Below are positions 23,855 to 32,725 of a DNA stretch of 41,055 bases, piece after piece. A model generated the notes under the pieces. It saw only the letters and a list, made by a program, of their open reading frames with translations. It ran no database searches and was not told where the DNA came from. The DNA comes from an uncultured Oscillospiraceae bacterium. Lineage in GTDB: Bacteria; Bacillota; Clostridia; Oscillospirales; Ruminococcaceae. A program made the position numbers and the translations under genes. The stretch is from assembly GCA_934481355.1 (NCBI GenBank), contig CAKSPH010000022.1, positions 1 to 41,055 of the forward strand, written 5' to 3'. Positions within the stretch are counted from its first letter, which is position 1. Each line of letters opens with the position of its first letter.

Positions 23855-24362
23855 TATTGTTCCTGAGCTTTATGCGGAGCGTGTTCGGCAGTTCCTGCAT
23901 AATTGCCTCCCTCATTTTTTTGTTCGGGTTGAATATGAGCTTCACCCTGCCATATCCGCTGTGATTTACCAATAGGTAGTATGCGTCAACATCGGAGCCG
24001 GTATAGGCATGGACGGTCGCGTCCGCGCTGATTTCATTCTCCGGAGGATACGGTGCGAAATCCTCTGCCTGAGAGATATCAACGGTGATCATGCGTTTGC
24101 GCTTGCGCTTGCCGATTATCTTGTCGATATCCATCTCGCTGTTGGTGAGAATGTACTCATACTCCGTGTTGAAGTTTCCCAGCAGCCATATACCGCCGCC
24201 AAGTATGAGCACGGCAAAAATCACCATGGTGAAAAGCCCTGATATCGCGAGGTACATGAAGAATGAGGCGAGGATCAGTGCCGCTGCCGAAATGAGTACT
24301 TTTTTAGCCGTGTCAGCACCGGTGCGGCGCTTTTCCACAAGCTGTTCTGCAAAATTATCCAT
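23844..24362 (-). CDS. Two-TM membrane protein of unknown function (PH-like tail)
   Basis: Not firmly recognised; it resembles small Firmicute membrane proteins of uncharacterised families (possibly DUF6106). The 172 residues comprise a charged start (MDNFAEQLVEKRRTGADTAK), two adjacent transmembrane helices (about 20-70: LISAAALILASFFMYLAISG and TMVIFAVLILGGGIWLLG), then a beta-rich soluble part (TEYEYILTNSEMDIDKIIGK, RKRMITVDISQ) like a bacterial PH-type domain. ATG at 24362 has AAGGAG 5 bp upstream; an earlier frame to 24404 is not needed. Its last codons overlap the acpS start, so the two are coupled. Confidence 0.65.
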   Translation of the reverse strand: MDNFAEQLVEKRRTGADTAKKVLISAAALILASFFMYLAISGLFTMVIFAVLILGGGIWLLGNFNTEYEYILTNSEMDIDKIIGKRKRKRMITVDISQAEDFAPYPPENEISADATVHAYTGSDVDAYYLLVNHSGYGRVKLIFNPNKKMREAIMQELPNTLRIKLRNNNVS

Positions 24363-24636
24363 TATTGCTCCTTGCTGATCGTTTATTTGCTGAAAAGTTT
24401 CCAAACAGGTACTTTTCTTATAGCCAATAATATAATACTACCACAAAACAGATAAAAAATCAATAGGGTTTTTATCTATTTCGCATAATTTTCATACTTC
24501 AAGTCAGAAGATTTCTGTCAACACCAAAATATCATGTTTTTTTTGCGGAATTATCTTGCAATTCCTGATAGATTTTGCTATAATATATTATGTACGTTTA
24601 TGTGCATTTATAAGATATTCTGAAAGAGAGTCCGTC
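24363..24636. other. Divergent intergenic region with inverted repeat
   Basis: About 270 AT-rich bases without a gene. AGATAAAAA (24450-24458) faces TTTTTATCT (24469-24477), a 9-bp perfect inverted repeat. TTGATT and TAGTAT on the minus strand, 17 bp apart near 24434-24462, may serve the two-TM gene, but this is weak. The plus-strand promoter of proB is listed separately. Confidence 0.4.
24556..24584 (+). promoter_or_regulatory. Promoter of proB-proA
   Basis: TTGCAA (24556-24561), 17-bp spacer ending in TGC, then TATAAT (24579-24584), giving both a -35 and an extended -10, about 50 bp before the proB ATG. Confidence 0.82.
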
Positions 24637-25422
24637 ATGAAACAGTTTGAGAATAAGAAAAGAATAGTTATCAAGGTCGGCAGTTCAACCCTTGCGTACC
24701 CTACGGGGCATCTCAACATCAGAAAGTGCCAGCACCTCATCGAGGTAATGTCCGACATAAAGAACTCCGGGCGCGAGGTGATTTTTGTGACCTCAGGAGC
24801 GCAGGGCGTCGGAGCCGCTCAGGCGGGTCTGCCATGCAAGCCGACCGATATGCCGGGAAAGCAGGCGTGCGCCGCTATCGGTCAGTCTGAGCTTATGACT
24901 TTTTACAGTGAAACGTTCGGAAAGTATCATCACAAGGTCGCACAGCTCCTGCTGACGCGCGATGTTATCTCCAACAAGGAGCGAAAGACCAACGTAATCA
25001 ATACCTTCAACCGCCTGTTTGAGATGAAGGTCATACCGATAATCAACGCGAACGACGCGATTTCCATAAAGCAGCTCGATTTCGATGAGAACGACACGCT
25101 GTCCGCGATAGTTGCCTCTCTCTGCGACGCAGACCTGCTGGTAATGCTGACAGATGTTGATGGTCTGTATGACGGCGACCCCAAACTCCCGGAATCAAAG
25201 CTGATACCCGTTGTAGATAAGATAACTCCGGAGATAATCGCAGCGGCTCAGGGCGCGGGGAGCAGTCTTGGCACCGGCGGAATGCTCACAAAGATAGAAG
25301 CCGCCCAGATAGCCACAGAAGCCGGTATCGACACGGTAATTATAGGCAATCAGGAACCCGCCCAGCTCTATGAGCTTTTCGAGGGAGAACCGGTATGTAC
25401 ATATTTCAGAGCAATCAGATAA
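24637..25422 (+). CDS. proB: Glutamate 5-kinase
   Basis: It phosphorylates L-glutamate with ATP in the first step of proline synthesis. The protein has 261 residues, the single amino-acid-kinase domain: RIVIKVGSSTLAYPTGHLN near residue 8, VIFVTSGAQGVGAAQAGLP, INANDAISIKQLDFDENDTL, LTDVDGLYDGDP and GTGGMLTKIEAA. The C-terminal PUA domain found in E. coli ProB is absent, as in several Gram-positive forms. The ATG at 24637 follows a weak purine-rich site (AAAGAGAG). proA starts 20 bp after the stop. The usual reading is feedback inhibition by proline; nothing here shows otherwise. Confidence 0.95.
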   Translation: MKQFENKKRIVIKVGSSTLAYPTGHLNIRKCQHLIEVMSDIKNSGREVIFVTSGAQGVGAAQAGLPCKPTDMPGKQACAAIGQSELMTFYSETFGKYHHKVAQLLLTRDVISNKERKTNVINTFNRLFEMKVIPIINANDAISIKQLDFDENDTLSAIVASLCDADLLVMLTDVDGLYDGDPKLPESKLIPVVDKITPEIIAAAQGAGSSLGTGGMLTKIEAAQIATEAGIDTVIIGNQEPAQLYELFEGEPVCTYFRAIR

Positions 25423-25442
25423 TAATTGAAAAGAGGTAAACT

Positions 25443-26687
25443 ATGGATTACATTGAACAGCTCGGAGCCGGCGCAAAGGCAGCCGAGCCGGCAGTTTCCG
25501 CTATGGGGACAAGAGAGAAGAATTCCGTGCTTGGAGCCATCTCAGCGGATCTGCGTTCCCATGTGACTGAGATAATCGGCGCAAATCAGGTCGATATTGA
25601 CGCCGCAAGAAAGAACGGTATGTCCGAGGCGATGATAGACCGCCTGACCCTCACCGAAGCCCGCATAAACGGCATGGCCGACGGTGTTGACAAGGTAATC
25701 TCCCTGCCTGATCCCATCGGCGGAGTGATAGGCGGCGGCGACCTCCCGAACGGACTTCATGTTATTAAGAAGCGTGTCCCTATCGGCACGATAGGCATAA
25801 TTTTCGAGTCCCGCCCGAACGTAACGGTGGATGCGGCGGCGCTCTGCTTCAAGGCTGGGAACACAGTGATACTCCGCGGCGGCAGCGACGCGATAAACTC
25901 CAACAAGGCACTTGTCGGGCTCATGCGCAGGGTTCTGAGGGATTCCGGCTGCAATGAGAACGCGGTTCAGCTCGTAGAGGATACTTCCCGCGATGTTGCA
26001 AACGCGATGATGAAGCTGAACCAATATATCGACCTGCTGATCCCGCGCGGCGGCGGAGGGCTTATCCGCGCGGTAGTCCAGAATGCGACTGTTCCGGTTA
26101 TCCAGACCGGCGAGGGCAACTGTCACGTTTATGTCGATGAGAGCGCGGATATCAGCATGGCGGTTGAGATAATCAATAACGCCAAGACCCAGCGTCCTTC
26201 CGTGTGCAACGCGATAGAGGGAATAATCGTCCATGAAAAGGCAGCTCCCGAGCTTTTCAGAAAGCTTGCGGAAAGATGGCAGGGCAGGGTGGCAGTGCGC
26301 GGCGACGAGGCTACGTCAAAGCTCATAGAGGTCGAGAAGATAGCCGATGATGCTGACTACGCAACGGAGTTCCTCGATTACCGCCTGTCCGCAAAAATCG
26401 TGAAGAACATAGACGAGGCAATAGAGCACATTTCGCGTTTCGGAACAAAGCACAGCGAGTGCATAGTCACCCAGTCCCTGCACAGCGCGGAACTTTTCCA
26501 GCAGAGAGTTGACGCGGCGGCGGTCTATGTGAATGCAAGCACGCGCTTTACTGACGGCTTTGAGTTCGGGCTTGGCGCTGAGATAGGAATTTCCACCCAG
26601 AAGCTCCATGCAAGGGGACCCATGGGGCTTGAAGCGCTGACGACATACAAGTACCTCATAAATGGCAATGGTCAGATAAGAAGCTAA
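25443..26687 (+). CDS. proA: Glutamate-5-semialdehyde dehydrogenase
   Basis: It reduces glutamyl-5-phosphate with NADPH to glutamate semialdehyde, which cyclises towards proline. The 414 residues are the standard length. Visible features are GAGAKAAEPAVSAMGT at the start, VPIGTIGIIFESRPNVTVDA, LCFKAGNTVILRGGSDAI, LIPRGGGGLIRAVV, QTGEGNCHVYVD, the catalytic Cys in RPSVCNAIEGIIVH, and SRFTDGFEFGLGAEIGISTQ-like end (here TRFTDGFEFGLGAEIGI). Second gene of the proBA operon with AAGAGG before the ATG. Confidence 0.96.
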   Translation: MDYIEQLGAGAKAAEPAVSAMGTREKNSVLGAISADLRSHVTEIIGANQVDIDAARKNGMSEAMIDRLTLTEARINGMADGVDKVISLPDPIGGVIGGGDLPNGLHVIKKRVPIGTIGIIFESRPNVTVDAAALCFKAGNTVILRGGSDAINSNKALVGLMRRVLRDSGCNENAVQLVEDTSRDVANAMMKLNQYIDLLIPRGGGGLIRAVVQNATVPVIQTGEGNCHVYVDESADISMAVEIINNAKTQRPSVCNAIEGIIVHEKAAPELFRKLAERWQGRVAVRGDEATSKLIEVEKIADDADYATEFLDYRLSAKIVKNIDEAIEHISRFGTKHSECIVTQSLHSAELFQQRVDAAAVYVNASTRFTDGFEFGLGAEIGISTQKLHARGPMGLEALTTYKYLINGNGQIRS

Positions 26688-26694
26688 AGCGGCA

Positions 26695-26722
26695 CCGCAC
26701 AAAGACTGCTGATTTTGTGCGG
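26695..26722 (+). other. Hairpin between proA and the membrane-anchored unknown
   Basis: CCGCACAAA (26695-26703) pairs perfectly with TTTGTGCGG (26714-26722). No T-run follows, so it is more likely an mRNA-stabilising or processing hairpin than a terminator. Confidence 0.55.
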
Positions 26723-26745
26723 CATTGTCCTACAGAAAGGAAACT

Positions 26746-27621
26746 ATGGCAAAGAGAAAAAAATCCCCCGCACCGAAAAACACCGCGCCGCAGAAAGCAC
26801 CGGCGCCGGAGCCAGAGAAGGAGAGCCAGAACAGCCGCGTTATAAACGAGCTTTTCGGCTCCCTGGAGCAGGAACCTGACATAGAGACCGACATCGCTGA
26901 GCTTGGCTCGGGTGCTGACGAGGCACAGGGCGAACCCGAAAAGCCGCGCCGCAGCCGATTCTTTTTCGGATTCGGCGTGGTCGTTATAGTCATGGCGATA
27001 ATCGGAGTTTTTTCGTCCGTGAAATTTGTTGCGCAGATAGCCTCGAACCTTGTGGATAACACCTCGCTGAAAAACGAGTTCGCACAGTTTATTTTCCCGG
27101 TGGTCGTGAACGATATCGCGCCATTTGAGGAAGCGGACGAGATACCTGACTCGTCGAAGATATCCTGCTCGATATGGAATATCCTTGTTAATTCCGACAC
27201 AAAGGAATTTGAGAATCAGGAGGGCGGACTGACCATTCCGGAGTACAACGTCAGCGCTTCCTGCCGCGAGCTTTTCGGCTCGTCAGTATCGCTTGAGCAC
27301 CAGACTGTGGGCACCGCGGAGGTTCGTTTCACATACGACCCGGATACCCACACCTACGCGGCCAACAAGAATATACGTTACCTGACATACTCGCCGCAGA
27401 TCGTTTCAGTTTCGAACGACGGCGATGTGTATACTTTGATAGTCGGATATCTTCCGCCGACGATCGCTTCCGTTGCAGGCGTGAGCGGAATACAGGCGAC
27501 CCCCGAGAAATATATGGAGTACACCATAAGCCGCTGGGATGGCAGGGACACGCTGATGTCCGTGCGGTTCAGCGACTACCGGCCGCAGACAGAGGAAGTC
27601 GCTCCCGGTGAATTATCGTAA
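26746..27621 (+). CDS. Single-pass membrane protein of unknown function
   Basis: Not recognised. The 291 residues split into a cytoplasmic N-terminus of about 75 residues that is Lys/Pro/Ala-rich at first (KRKKSPAPKNTAPQKAPAPE) and acidic later, one transmembrane helix (FFFGFGVVVIVMAIIGVFSS, about 76-96), and an external beta-rich domain (about 100-291) with STIYNVSASCRELFGS-like strands. No catalytic motif seen. Topology N-in/C-out. ATG at 26746 has AAAGGA upstream. It lies 58 bp after proA past a hairpin and may be co-transcribed with it; the next promoter (27628) follows immediately. Confidence 0.7.
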   Translation: MAKRKKSPAPKNTAPQKAPAPEPEKESQNSRVINELFGSLEQEPDIETDIAELGSGADEAQGEPEKPRRSRFFFGFGVVVIVMAIIGVFSSVKFVAQIASNLVDNTSLKNEFAQFIFPVVVNDIAPFEEADEIPDSSKISCSIWNILVNSDTKEFENQEGGLTIPEYNVSASCRELFGSSVSLEHQTVGTAEVRFTYDPDTHTYAANKNIRYLTYSPQIVSVSNDGDVYTLIVGYLPPTIASVAGVSGIQATPEKYMEYTISRWDGRDTLMSVRFSDYRPQTEEVAPGELS

Positions 27622-27627
27622 CAGGAC

Positions 27628-27656
27628 TTGAAATTTTGACGGCTGTGTGCTATAAT
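27628..27656 (+). promoter_or_regulatory. Promoter of pheS-pheT
   Basis: TTGAAA (27628-27633), 17-bp spacer ending in TGC, TATAAT (27651-27656). It leaves a leader of about 125 bases before pheS. Confidence 0.85.
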
Positions 27657-27679
27657 ATAATGTGGCGTGTCATGGACAC

Positions 27680-27778
27680 ATGAAAATGTATGAAAATATG
27701 ACCTTCTGTGCCAGCGTACAGGGTCAGGAAAAGGCGTTCCGCAGGCGGGCGCTGAATATTCCGACAGGGAAGGATTGA
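27680..27778 (+). CDS. Possible 32-residue leader ORF ahead of pheS
   Basis: An ATG frame of 32 codons lies wholly within the pheS leader and ends 9 bp before the pheS start. It holds two Phe codons but no Phe run and no clear ribosome site; internal ATGs could also serve. A GTGTC/GACAC hairpin lies just upstream (27668-27678). The sequence AAGGA inside its last codons is the only candidate pheS ribosome site. It may be a coupling or attenuation peptide, or a chance frame. Confidence 0.3.
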   Translation: MKMYENMTFCASVQGQEKAFRRRALNIPTGKD

Positions 27779-27787
27779 TTTTAACCA

Positions 27788-28810
27788 ATGATGAAAGAAC
27801 AGTTACAGGCGATCAGAGAGGAAGCGCTCAAAGCGGTCAGGAACAGCGCTGACATTAAGGAGATCGACGACCTCAGAGTCAGATTCCTCGGCAAGAAGGG
27901 CGAACTGACCGCAATCTTGAAGCAGATGGGCGGACTTTCCGCAGAGGAGCGCCCGGTAATGGGTCAGCTTGCAAACGATATCCGCGCTGATATTGAGAAC
28001 GCAGTAAAGGAAAAGGCGGGCTCCCTGAAAGCGGCTCTCACTGACCTTCGCTTAAAGACGGAGGCAGTCGATGTCACAATGCCCGGAAAGCGCCGTATCA
28101 TCGCAAAGCGCCACCCCATGAACATAGTTCTCGACGATCTGAAATCCATATTCCTCGGAATGGGCTATACCGTTGTTGACGGACCCGAGATCGAGGACAC
28201 CAGGCACTGCTTCGATATGCTGAACACTCTTGAGGGACACCCCGCAAGAGACCCTAACGATACATTCTATATAAATGACGATGTTCTGCTGAGAACACAG
28301 ACCTCCTCCGTTCAGATAAGGACCATGCTGAAGCAGAAGCCGCCTATCGCCATCATCAGCCCGGGACGCGTTTACCGCCGCGATGAGGTCGATGGAACAC
28401 ATTCTCCGATATTCCACCAGTGCGAAGGCCTTGTTATCGACAAGAAGATCACTTTCGCTGATTTAAAGGGTACTCTTGATACATTTGCAAAGAAGCTCTA
28501 CGGCGAGGGAATGAAGCTGAAATTCAGACCGCATCACTTCCCGTACACGGAGCCCAGCTGCGAGATAGATTTCCAGTGCTTCCGCTGCGGAGGCAAGGGA
28601 TGCCCGCTCTGCAAGGGCGAGGGCTGGATAGAGATCCTCGGCGCCGGCGTTGTACGCCCTGAGGTTCTTGAGAACTGCGGCATCGACCCTGAGGAATACA
28701 GCGGCTTTGCATTCGGCATAGGCATTGAGCGCATCACAATGCTCCGTTATGAGATCGAGGATATGCGGCTTCTCTATGAGAATAACATGAAGTTCCTTGA
28801 GCAGTTCTGA
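27788..28810 (+). CDS. pheS: Phenylalanyl-tRNA synthetase alpha subunit
   Basis: The catalytic subunit of the heterotetrameric enzyme that charges tRNA-Phe. The 340 residues show an N-terminal coiled coil (about 1-85), then class II motifs: GPEIEDTRHCFDMLN, RVYRRDEVDGTHSPIFHQCE (motif 2), PHHFPYTEPSCEID, and FAFGIGIERITMLRYEI (motif 3). A four-Cys knuckle CFRCGGKGCPLCKGEGW precedes ILGAGVV, as in a subset of Firmicute PheS and likely to hold zinc. An in-frame stop lies just upstream, so ATG 27788 (or the adjacent ATG at 27791) is the start; the nearest AAGGA is 13 bp away, unusually far. Confidence 0.96.
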   Translation: MMKEQLQAIREEALKAVRNSADIKEIDDLRVRFLGKKGELTAILKQMGGLSAEERPVMGQLANDIRADIENAVKEKAGSLKAALTDLRLKTEAVDVTMPGKRRIIAKRHPMNIVLDDLKSIFLGMGYTVVDGPEIEDTRHCFDMLNTLEGHPARDPNDTFYINDDVLLRTQTSSVQIRTMLKQKPPIAIISPGRVYRRDEVDGTHSPIFHQCEGLVIDKKITFADLKGTLDTFAKKLYGEGMKLKFRPHHFPYTEPSCEIDFQCFRCGGKGCPLCKGEGWIEILGAGVVRPEVLENCGIDPEEYSGFAFGIGIERITMLRYEIEDMRLLYENNMKFLEQF

Positions 28811-28841
28811 TTAATAATAAGTTAAGGAGAATATATATAAA

Positions 28842-31229
28842 GTGGATCTTTCAATGAAGTGGCTTAACGATTACGTTAAGACCGATATGCCGATAAAGGA
28901 ATTCTGCGACGGAATGACCATGAGCGGAAGCAAGGTAGAAACGTGGTCCAGGCAGGGTGCAGATATCACGAACGTTGTTGTCGGAAAATGCGTTGCAATG
29001 GAGAAGCACCCCGACGCCGACACCCTCTGGGTATGCCAGCTGGACGTAGGCGGAGAGGCTCCGATACAGATTGTTACCTCCGCGCAGAACGTGTTTGTAG
29101 GCGCGTTCGTACCGGTCGCACTTAATGGCGCTACCTGCTACAATCACAAGGATATGTCCTACATGAAGATAAAGAAGGGCAAGCTCCGCGGCGTTCCCAG
29201 CGAGGGAATGATGTGCTCCTATGAGGAACTCGGCATGGAGCAGTCCGATGTTCCGTACACCAATGCGGACGGAATCCTTATTCTCAACGACGACCCCGAT
29301 TTTGACAAGATGACCGTAGGCGAGGATATCCACGACGCCCTCGGCTATAACGATACAACCGTTGAGTTTGAGATTACCAACAACCGTCCCGACTGCCTTT
29401 CCGTACTCGGCCTTGCCAAGGAGGCTTCCGCGACGTTTGACCTTCCGCTGAACATCAAGGAGCCTGCATTCAAGGGCGTTGACGGCAGCGCCAGCGACTT
29501 TATCAGCGTTGACGTCAGGAATACAAAGCTCTGCTCCCGCTATATGGCGGCAGTCGTAAAGAATGTAAAGATAGGCCCGTCCCCGCGCTGGATGGCTGAA
29601 AGACTCAAGGCAAGCGGCGTCCGCTCCATCAATAATTTCGTTGATATCACGAACTTTGTAATGCTGGAGTACGGCAATCCCATGCACGCTTTCGACCTCC
29701 GCTATGTTGAGGGCGGAAAGATCAACGTAAGAAACGCTGAGCCCGGCGAGAAAATCACGATTCTTGACGGCACAGAAGTTTCTCTCAGCCCGGAAATGCT
29801 GATAATCGCCGATGAAAAGAAGCCTATTGCCGTTGCAGGCGTAATGGGCGGCGAGTTCTCCGGAATCATGGACGACACAAATACGGTCGTTTTTGAGGCT
29901 GCGTGCTTTGACGGCGTTTCCGTCCGCATGACTGCAAAGAAGATAAACAAGCGTACTGACGCTTCCTCCCGCTTTGAAAAGGGAATCGACCCCATCAATG
30001 CAAAGGCTGCCCTCATGAGAGCTCTTGAGCTTGTTGAGGAGCTCGGCTGCGGCGAGGTAGTAAGAGAATACATCGATGTTGACAATGCAAGGAAGGTTCC
30101 GCACACACTTAAGCTGGACACTGACTGGATAAACGAGCACCTCGGCACGAATATCCCCGCTGAAGAGCAGATTGCTATATTCAGGAAGCTCGGTTTCGGC
30201 TATGAGAACGGTAATGTTATCGTTCCGAACACCCGTGTTGATATCGTCCGCGAGTGCGATCTCGCGGAGGAAGTTGCAAGAATCTACGGTTATAACGAGA
30301 TTCCCACAACGCTTCCGCTTCTGTCCTCCGTCGGCGAGGTAACTCCGCGCCAGCGCTTCGACAACAAGATGGTTGACGTAATGCTCGCTCAGGGCTTCTA
30401 TGAAACAATGTCTTTCAGCTTCATTTCGCCGCGCTCCTATGAGAAGCTCCGTTTTGAGGACGACATGAAGAAATCCGTAGTGCTCCAGTATCCTCTCGGC
30501 GAGGACACCAGCGTTATGAGAACAAGTATGCTCCCGTCCCTTATGACAGTTGCCACAACGAATATCAGGGCAAGAAACCTTGAAGCGCGCTTCTTCGAGC
30601 TGGGCAGGATATTCCAGCCCACAGACGAGAAGCTCCCCGTTGAGACAGATGTCCTCGGCCTCTGTGCTTACGGTCCCGAGGAGGATTTCTTCACGGTAAA
30701 GGGCGCAGTCGAGGAGCTGATGAACGCGCTTGTAGTTGACGCGCGCTTCGTTCCCGTAAAGGACAACAGGACATATCACCCCGGCAGATGCGCGGACATC
30801 TATGTCGGAGAGGAAAAGGTCGGCACCATCGGCGAGCTCCACCCGGCAGTTACAGACGCTTACGATATAAGCTGCCGCGTTTACTGCGCAGAGCTGAATA
30901 TCCCGAAGCTGTTCGACAGCCGCGGCGAGGAACGCAAGTACAAGGCGCTGCCGAAGTACCCGTCTGTTACAAGAGACCTGAGCCTTGTATGCGACGATGA
31001 TGTGACCTCCGATGAGATCATCTCCGTAATTAAGGCAAGCGCAAAGCACCTGGAGAGCGTTGCGATATTCGATATGTACAAGGGCGAACAGGTGCCCGCC
31101 GGCAAGAAGAGCCTGTCCTACAAGCTTGTGCTCCGTAAGGACGGCAGCATGACCGATGAGGAGGCAGACGCAGTTGTAGCCAAGGTGCTCAGGGCGCTTG
31201 CTGAGAAGAACATCACGCTGAGAGCCTGA
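28842..31229 (+). CDS. pheT: Phenylalanyl-tRNA synthetase beta subunit
   Basis: The 795-residue partner of PheS. Domains run in family order: N-terminal MDLSMKWLNDYVKTDM, an EMAPII-like tRNA-binding domain (VVVGKCVAMEKHPDADTLWV, about 45-155), B3/B4 editing region (SRYMAAVVKNV to VMGGEFSGIMDD), B5 (SASSRFEKGIDP through RVDIVRECDLAEEVARIYGY), the class II-like core, and a C-terminal ferredoxin-fold anticodon domain (KYPSVTRDLSLV, about 700-795). GTG at 28842 is the start by homology of MDLSMKWLNDYV; AAGGAG lies 12 bp upstream. Thirty-one bases separate it from pheS. Confidence 0.96.
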   Translation: MDLSMKWLNDYVKTDMPIKEFCDGMTMSGSKVETWSRQGADITNVVVGKCVAMEKHPDADTLWVCQLDVGGEAPIQIVTSAQNVFVGAFVPVALNGATCYNHKDMSYMKIKKGKLRGVPSEGMMCSYEELGMEQSDVPYTNADGILILNDDPDFDKMTVGEDIHDALGYNDTTVEFEITNNRPDCLSVLGLAKEASATFDLPLNIKEPAFKGVDGSASDFISVDVRNTKLCSRYMAAVVKNVKIGPSPRWMAERLKASGVRSINNFVDITNFVMLEYGNPMHAFDLRYVEGGKINVRNAEPGEKITILDGTEVSLSPEMLIIADEKKPIAVAGVMGGEFSGIMDDTNTVVFEAACFDGVSVRMTAKKINKRTDASSRFEKGIDPINAKAALMRALELVEELGCGEVVREYIDVDNARKVPHTLKLDTDWINEHLGTNIPAEEQIAIFRKLGFGYENGNVIVPNTRVDIVRECDLAEEVARIYGYNEIPTTLPLLSSVGEVTPRQRFDNKMVDVMLAQGFYETMSFSFISPRSYEKLRFEDDMKKSVVLQYPLGEDTSVMRTSMLPSLMTVATTNIRARNLEARFFELGRIFQPTDEKLPVETDVLGLCAYGPEEDFFTVKGAVEELMNALVVDARFVPVKDNRTYHPGRCADIYVGEEKVGTIGELHPAVTDAYDISCRVYCAELNIPKLFDSRGEERKYKALPKYPSVTRDLSLVCDDDVTSDEIISVIKASAKHLESVAIFDMYKGEQVPAGKKSLSYKLVLRKDGSMTDEEADAVVAKVLRALAEKNITLRA

Positions 31230-31240
31230 GGAGGATAAGA

Positions 31241-32647
31241 ATGTCTAAGAATTTCAGAAGAATAATAGCTGCTTCGACAGCGATAGTAATGACGGCGTCT
31301 CTTTGTGGCTGCTCTGACTCCGGATATATCGGGACAGTGAACGGAGTTCAGATACCCACGGGAATGTATCTGTATGAGGTTGCGTTCAATGCCTACAACC
31401 AGGCGGCAGCAAAGATAAAAGAAGACAGCGGCGATGACAACAGCACATCCGAGATCAAGGTATTCACCGAGACCATTGATGGCAAGCCCGCTTCCGCATG
31501 GCTCAAGGATACCGCGGTCGAGGAGCTCAGGCGTTATGTTGCTGTTGAAAGTCTGTTCACGGAGTACGGACTTTCGCTTTCTGCCGAGGATACAACAAGC
31601 ATAAACGATTATATCAAGACTCTCGACGATGATCTCGGTTATTATGCGCAGTACTATGGCATTGAGGAGAGCAGCTTCGGCGAGCATTACGAGAACATGG
31701 GAATCAGCAAGTCCTCTCTCCGCAGCCTGACAGAAAACAGCTACAAGAACAAATATGTGTTCCTGCACAACTACGATACCGACGGACTTACTCCGGTCCC
31801 GGACGATGAGATATCCGACTATGCAGCGGAGAATTACGCTGTTATCAAGTATCTTAAGGTGGATTTCACCGATTATCAGGGAATTTCTCTTAAGGAAGAG
31901 GCTGACATCAACGCCGTAAGAAGCCTTGCGCAGAGCTGGGCAGACCGCTACAATGCAGGCGAGGAATGGACCCAGATACAGTACGAGTACGACCTCAGAC
32001 AGGCATGGTATGACGCGTGGGTAGAAGCCGAGGACAAGTACGCCGAGGAACACGCTTCCACGGCAGAATCCCTGATTGACGGGGCCTCCACGGCTGAGAG
32101 CCCTGAACCTGCTTCCGCGCCTGACGCTCCTGCGACAGCAGAGGCTGAGTCCACTGCCGAGGCAGCCCCCCAGACCGAAGAGGCAGGAAGCGATGAGGCA
32201 CCCGCAGAGGATACCGCTGTAACAGCTCCCGTAAAGCCGATAGTAAACACAGACGACGCTGAGTACAACGAGTACTGCCAGAAGGCGATAGACGAAGCCA
32301 CCGCAGAGAAGAAGGAATCCGCCGATGACTGTGATAAGTTCATCAGCAAGGAAAATTCCTCCCTCAGCGAAAAGCTCACGGAGTATGTATGGAATGCCGC
32401 AGCCGACAGCAAGGCAGCGCTTTTCGAGGATTCCGAGGCTAACTGCGTATATGTGGTAGTGCGCGACAACATTACAACAAAGACAAGCTGGCTGGAAACA
32501 CAGCACGAGAGTATTCTTCATTCTCTCAGGGACGACGCTTACGATGAAATGCTGAAGGGTATCTACGACAACTATTCCGTAGAGCTTAACGACTATCTCA
32601 TCAATACCAAGTATGCTCCTGAGAAGCTGAAGGGTATCGGCGAGTAA
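31241..32647 (+). CDS. SurA/PrsA-like lipoprotein (putative foldase)
   Basis: The 468-residue protein has a lipoprotein signal (RRIIAASTAIVMTASLCGC; lipidated Cys near 24) followed by YIGTVNGVQIPTGMYLYEVA, the VNG-x-I pattern that opens SurA/PrsA-type chaperone domains. The helical chaperone-like body covers about 40-280. A low-complexity Ala/Ser/Glu/Pro segment (about 268-330: AESPEPASAPDAPATAEAES) splits it from a C-terminal helical part. No parvulin isomerase domain is clear, so it would be a chaperone rather than an isomerase (inference). It starts 11 bp after pheT with GAGGAGG, so it is probably co-transcribed, and it is followed by a terminator. Confidence 0.75.
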   Translation: MSKNFRRIIAASTAIVMTASLCGCSDSGYIGTVNGVQIPTGMYLYEVAFNAYNQAAAKIKEDSGDDNSTSEIKVFTETIDGKPASAWLKDTAVEELRRYVAVESLFTEYGLSLSAEDTTSINDYIKTLDDDLGYYAQYYGIEESSFGEHYENMGISKSSLRSLTENSYKNKYVFLHNYDTDGLTPVPDDEISDYAAENYAVIKYLKVDFTDYQGISLKEEADINAVRSLAQSWADRYNAGEEWTQIQYEYDLRQAWYDAWVEAEDKYAEEHASTAESLIDGASTAESPEPASAPDAPATAEAESTAEAAPQTEEAGSDEAPAEDTAVTAPVKPIVNTDDAEYNEYCQKAIDEATAEKKESADDCDKFISKENSSLSEKLTEYVWNAAADSKAALFEDSEANCVYVVVRDNITTKTSWLETQHESILHSLRDDAYDEMLKGIYDNYSVELNDYLINTKYAPEKLKGIGE

Positions 32648-32666
32648 TTCCGACCAGACCGTTTCG

Positions 32667-32703
32667 AACCAACCGCCAGCGCAACGCCGGCGGCTGGTTT
32701 TTT
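32667..32703 (+). terminator. Terminator or attenuator between the lipoprotein and ABC-F genes
   Basis: An 11-position stem with one A-C mismatch (32667-32677 with 32689-32699) followed by TTTTTT with the last base pairs included. The T-run ends 22 bp before the ABC-F ATG with no promoter in between. Confidence 0.8.
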
Positions 32704-32725
32704 GATAGACAGATTTGGTGATGAT

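Noticed and set aside
26695..26722. Terminator after proA
   Set aside because: The perfect hairpin lacks any T-run on either side, so intrinsic termination is not supported.
27657..27787. T-box riboswitch upstream of pheS-pheT
   Set aside because: No T-box sequence, no specifier loop and no terminator/antiterminator pair; the leader is too short.
28851..31049. A 732-codon open frame on the minus strand opposite pheT
   Set aside because: It is an antisense shadow caused by codon bias of pheT; it has no family motif and no ribosome site, while pheT is unmistakable.
31118..32521. A long minus-strand open frame opposite the SurA-like lipoprotein gene
   Set aside because: Shadow of the plus-strand gene; hydrophobic Cys/Leu-rich composition is that of reversed codons.
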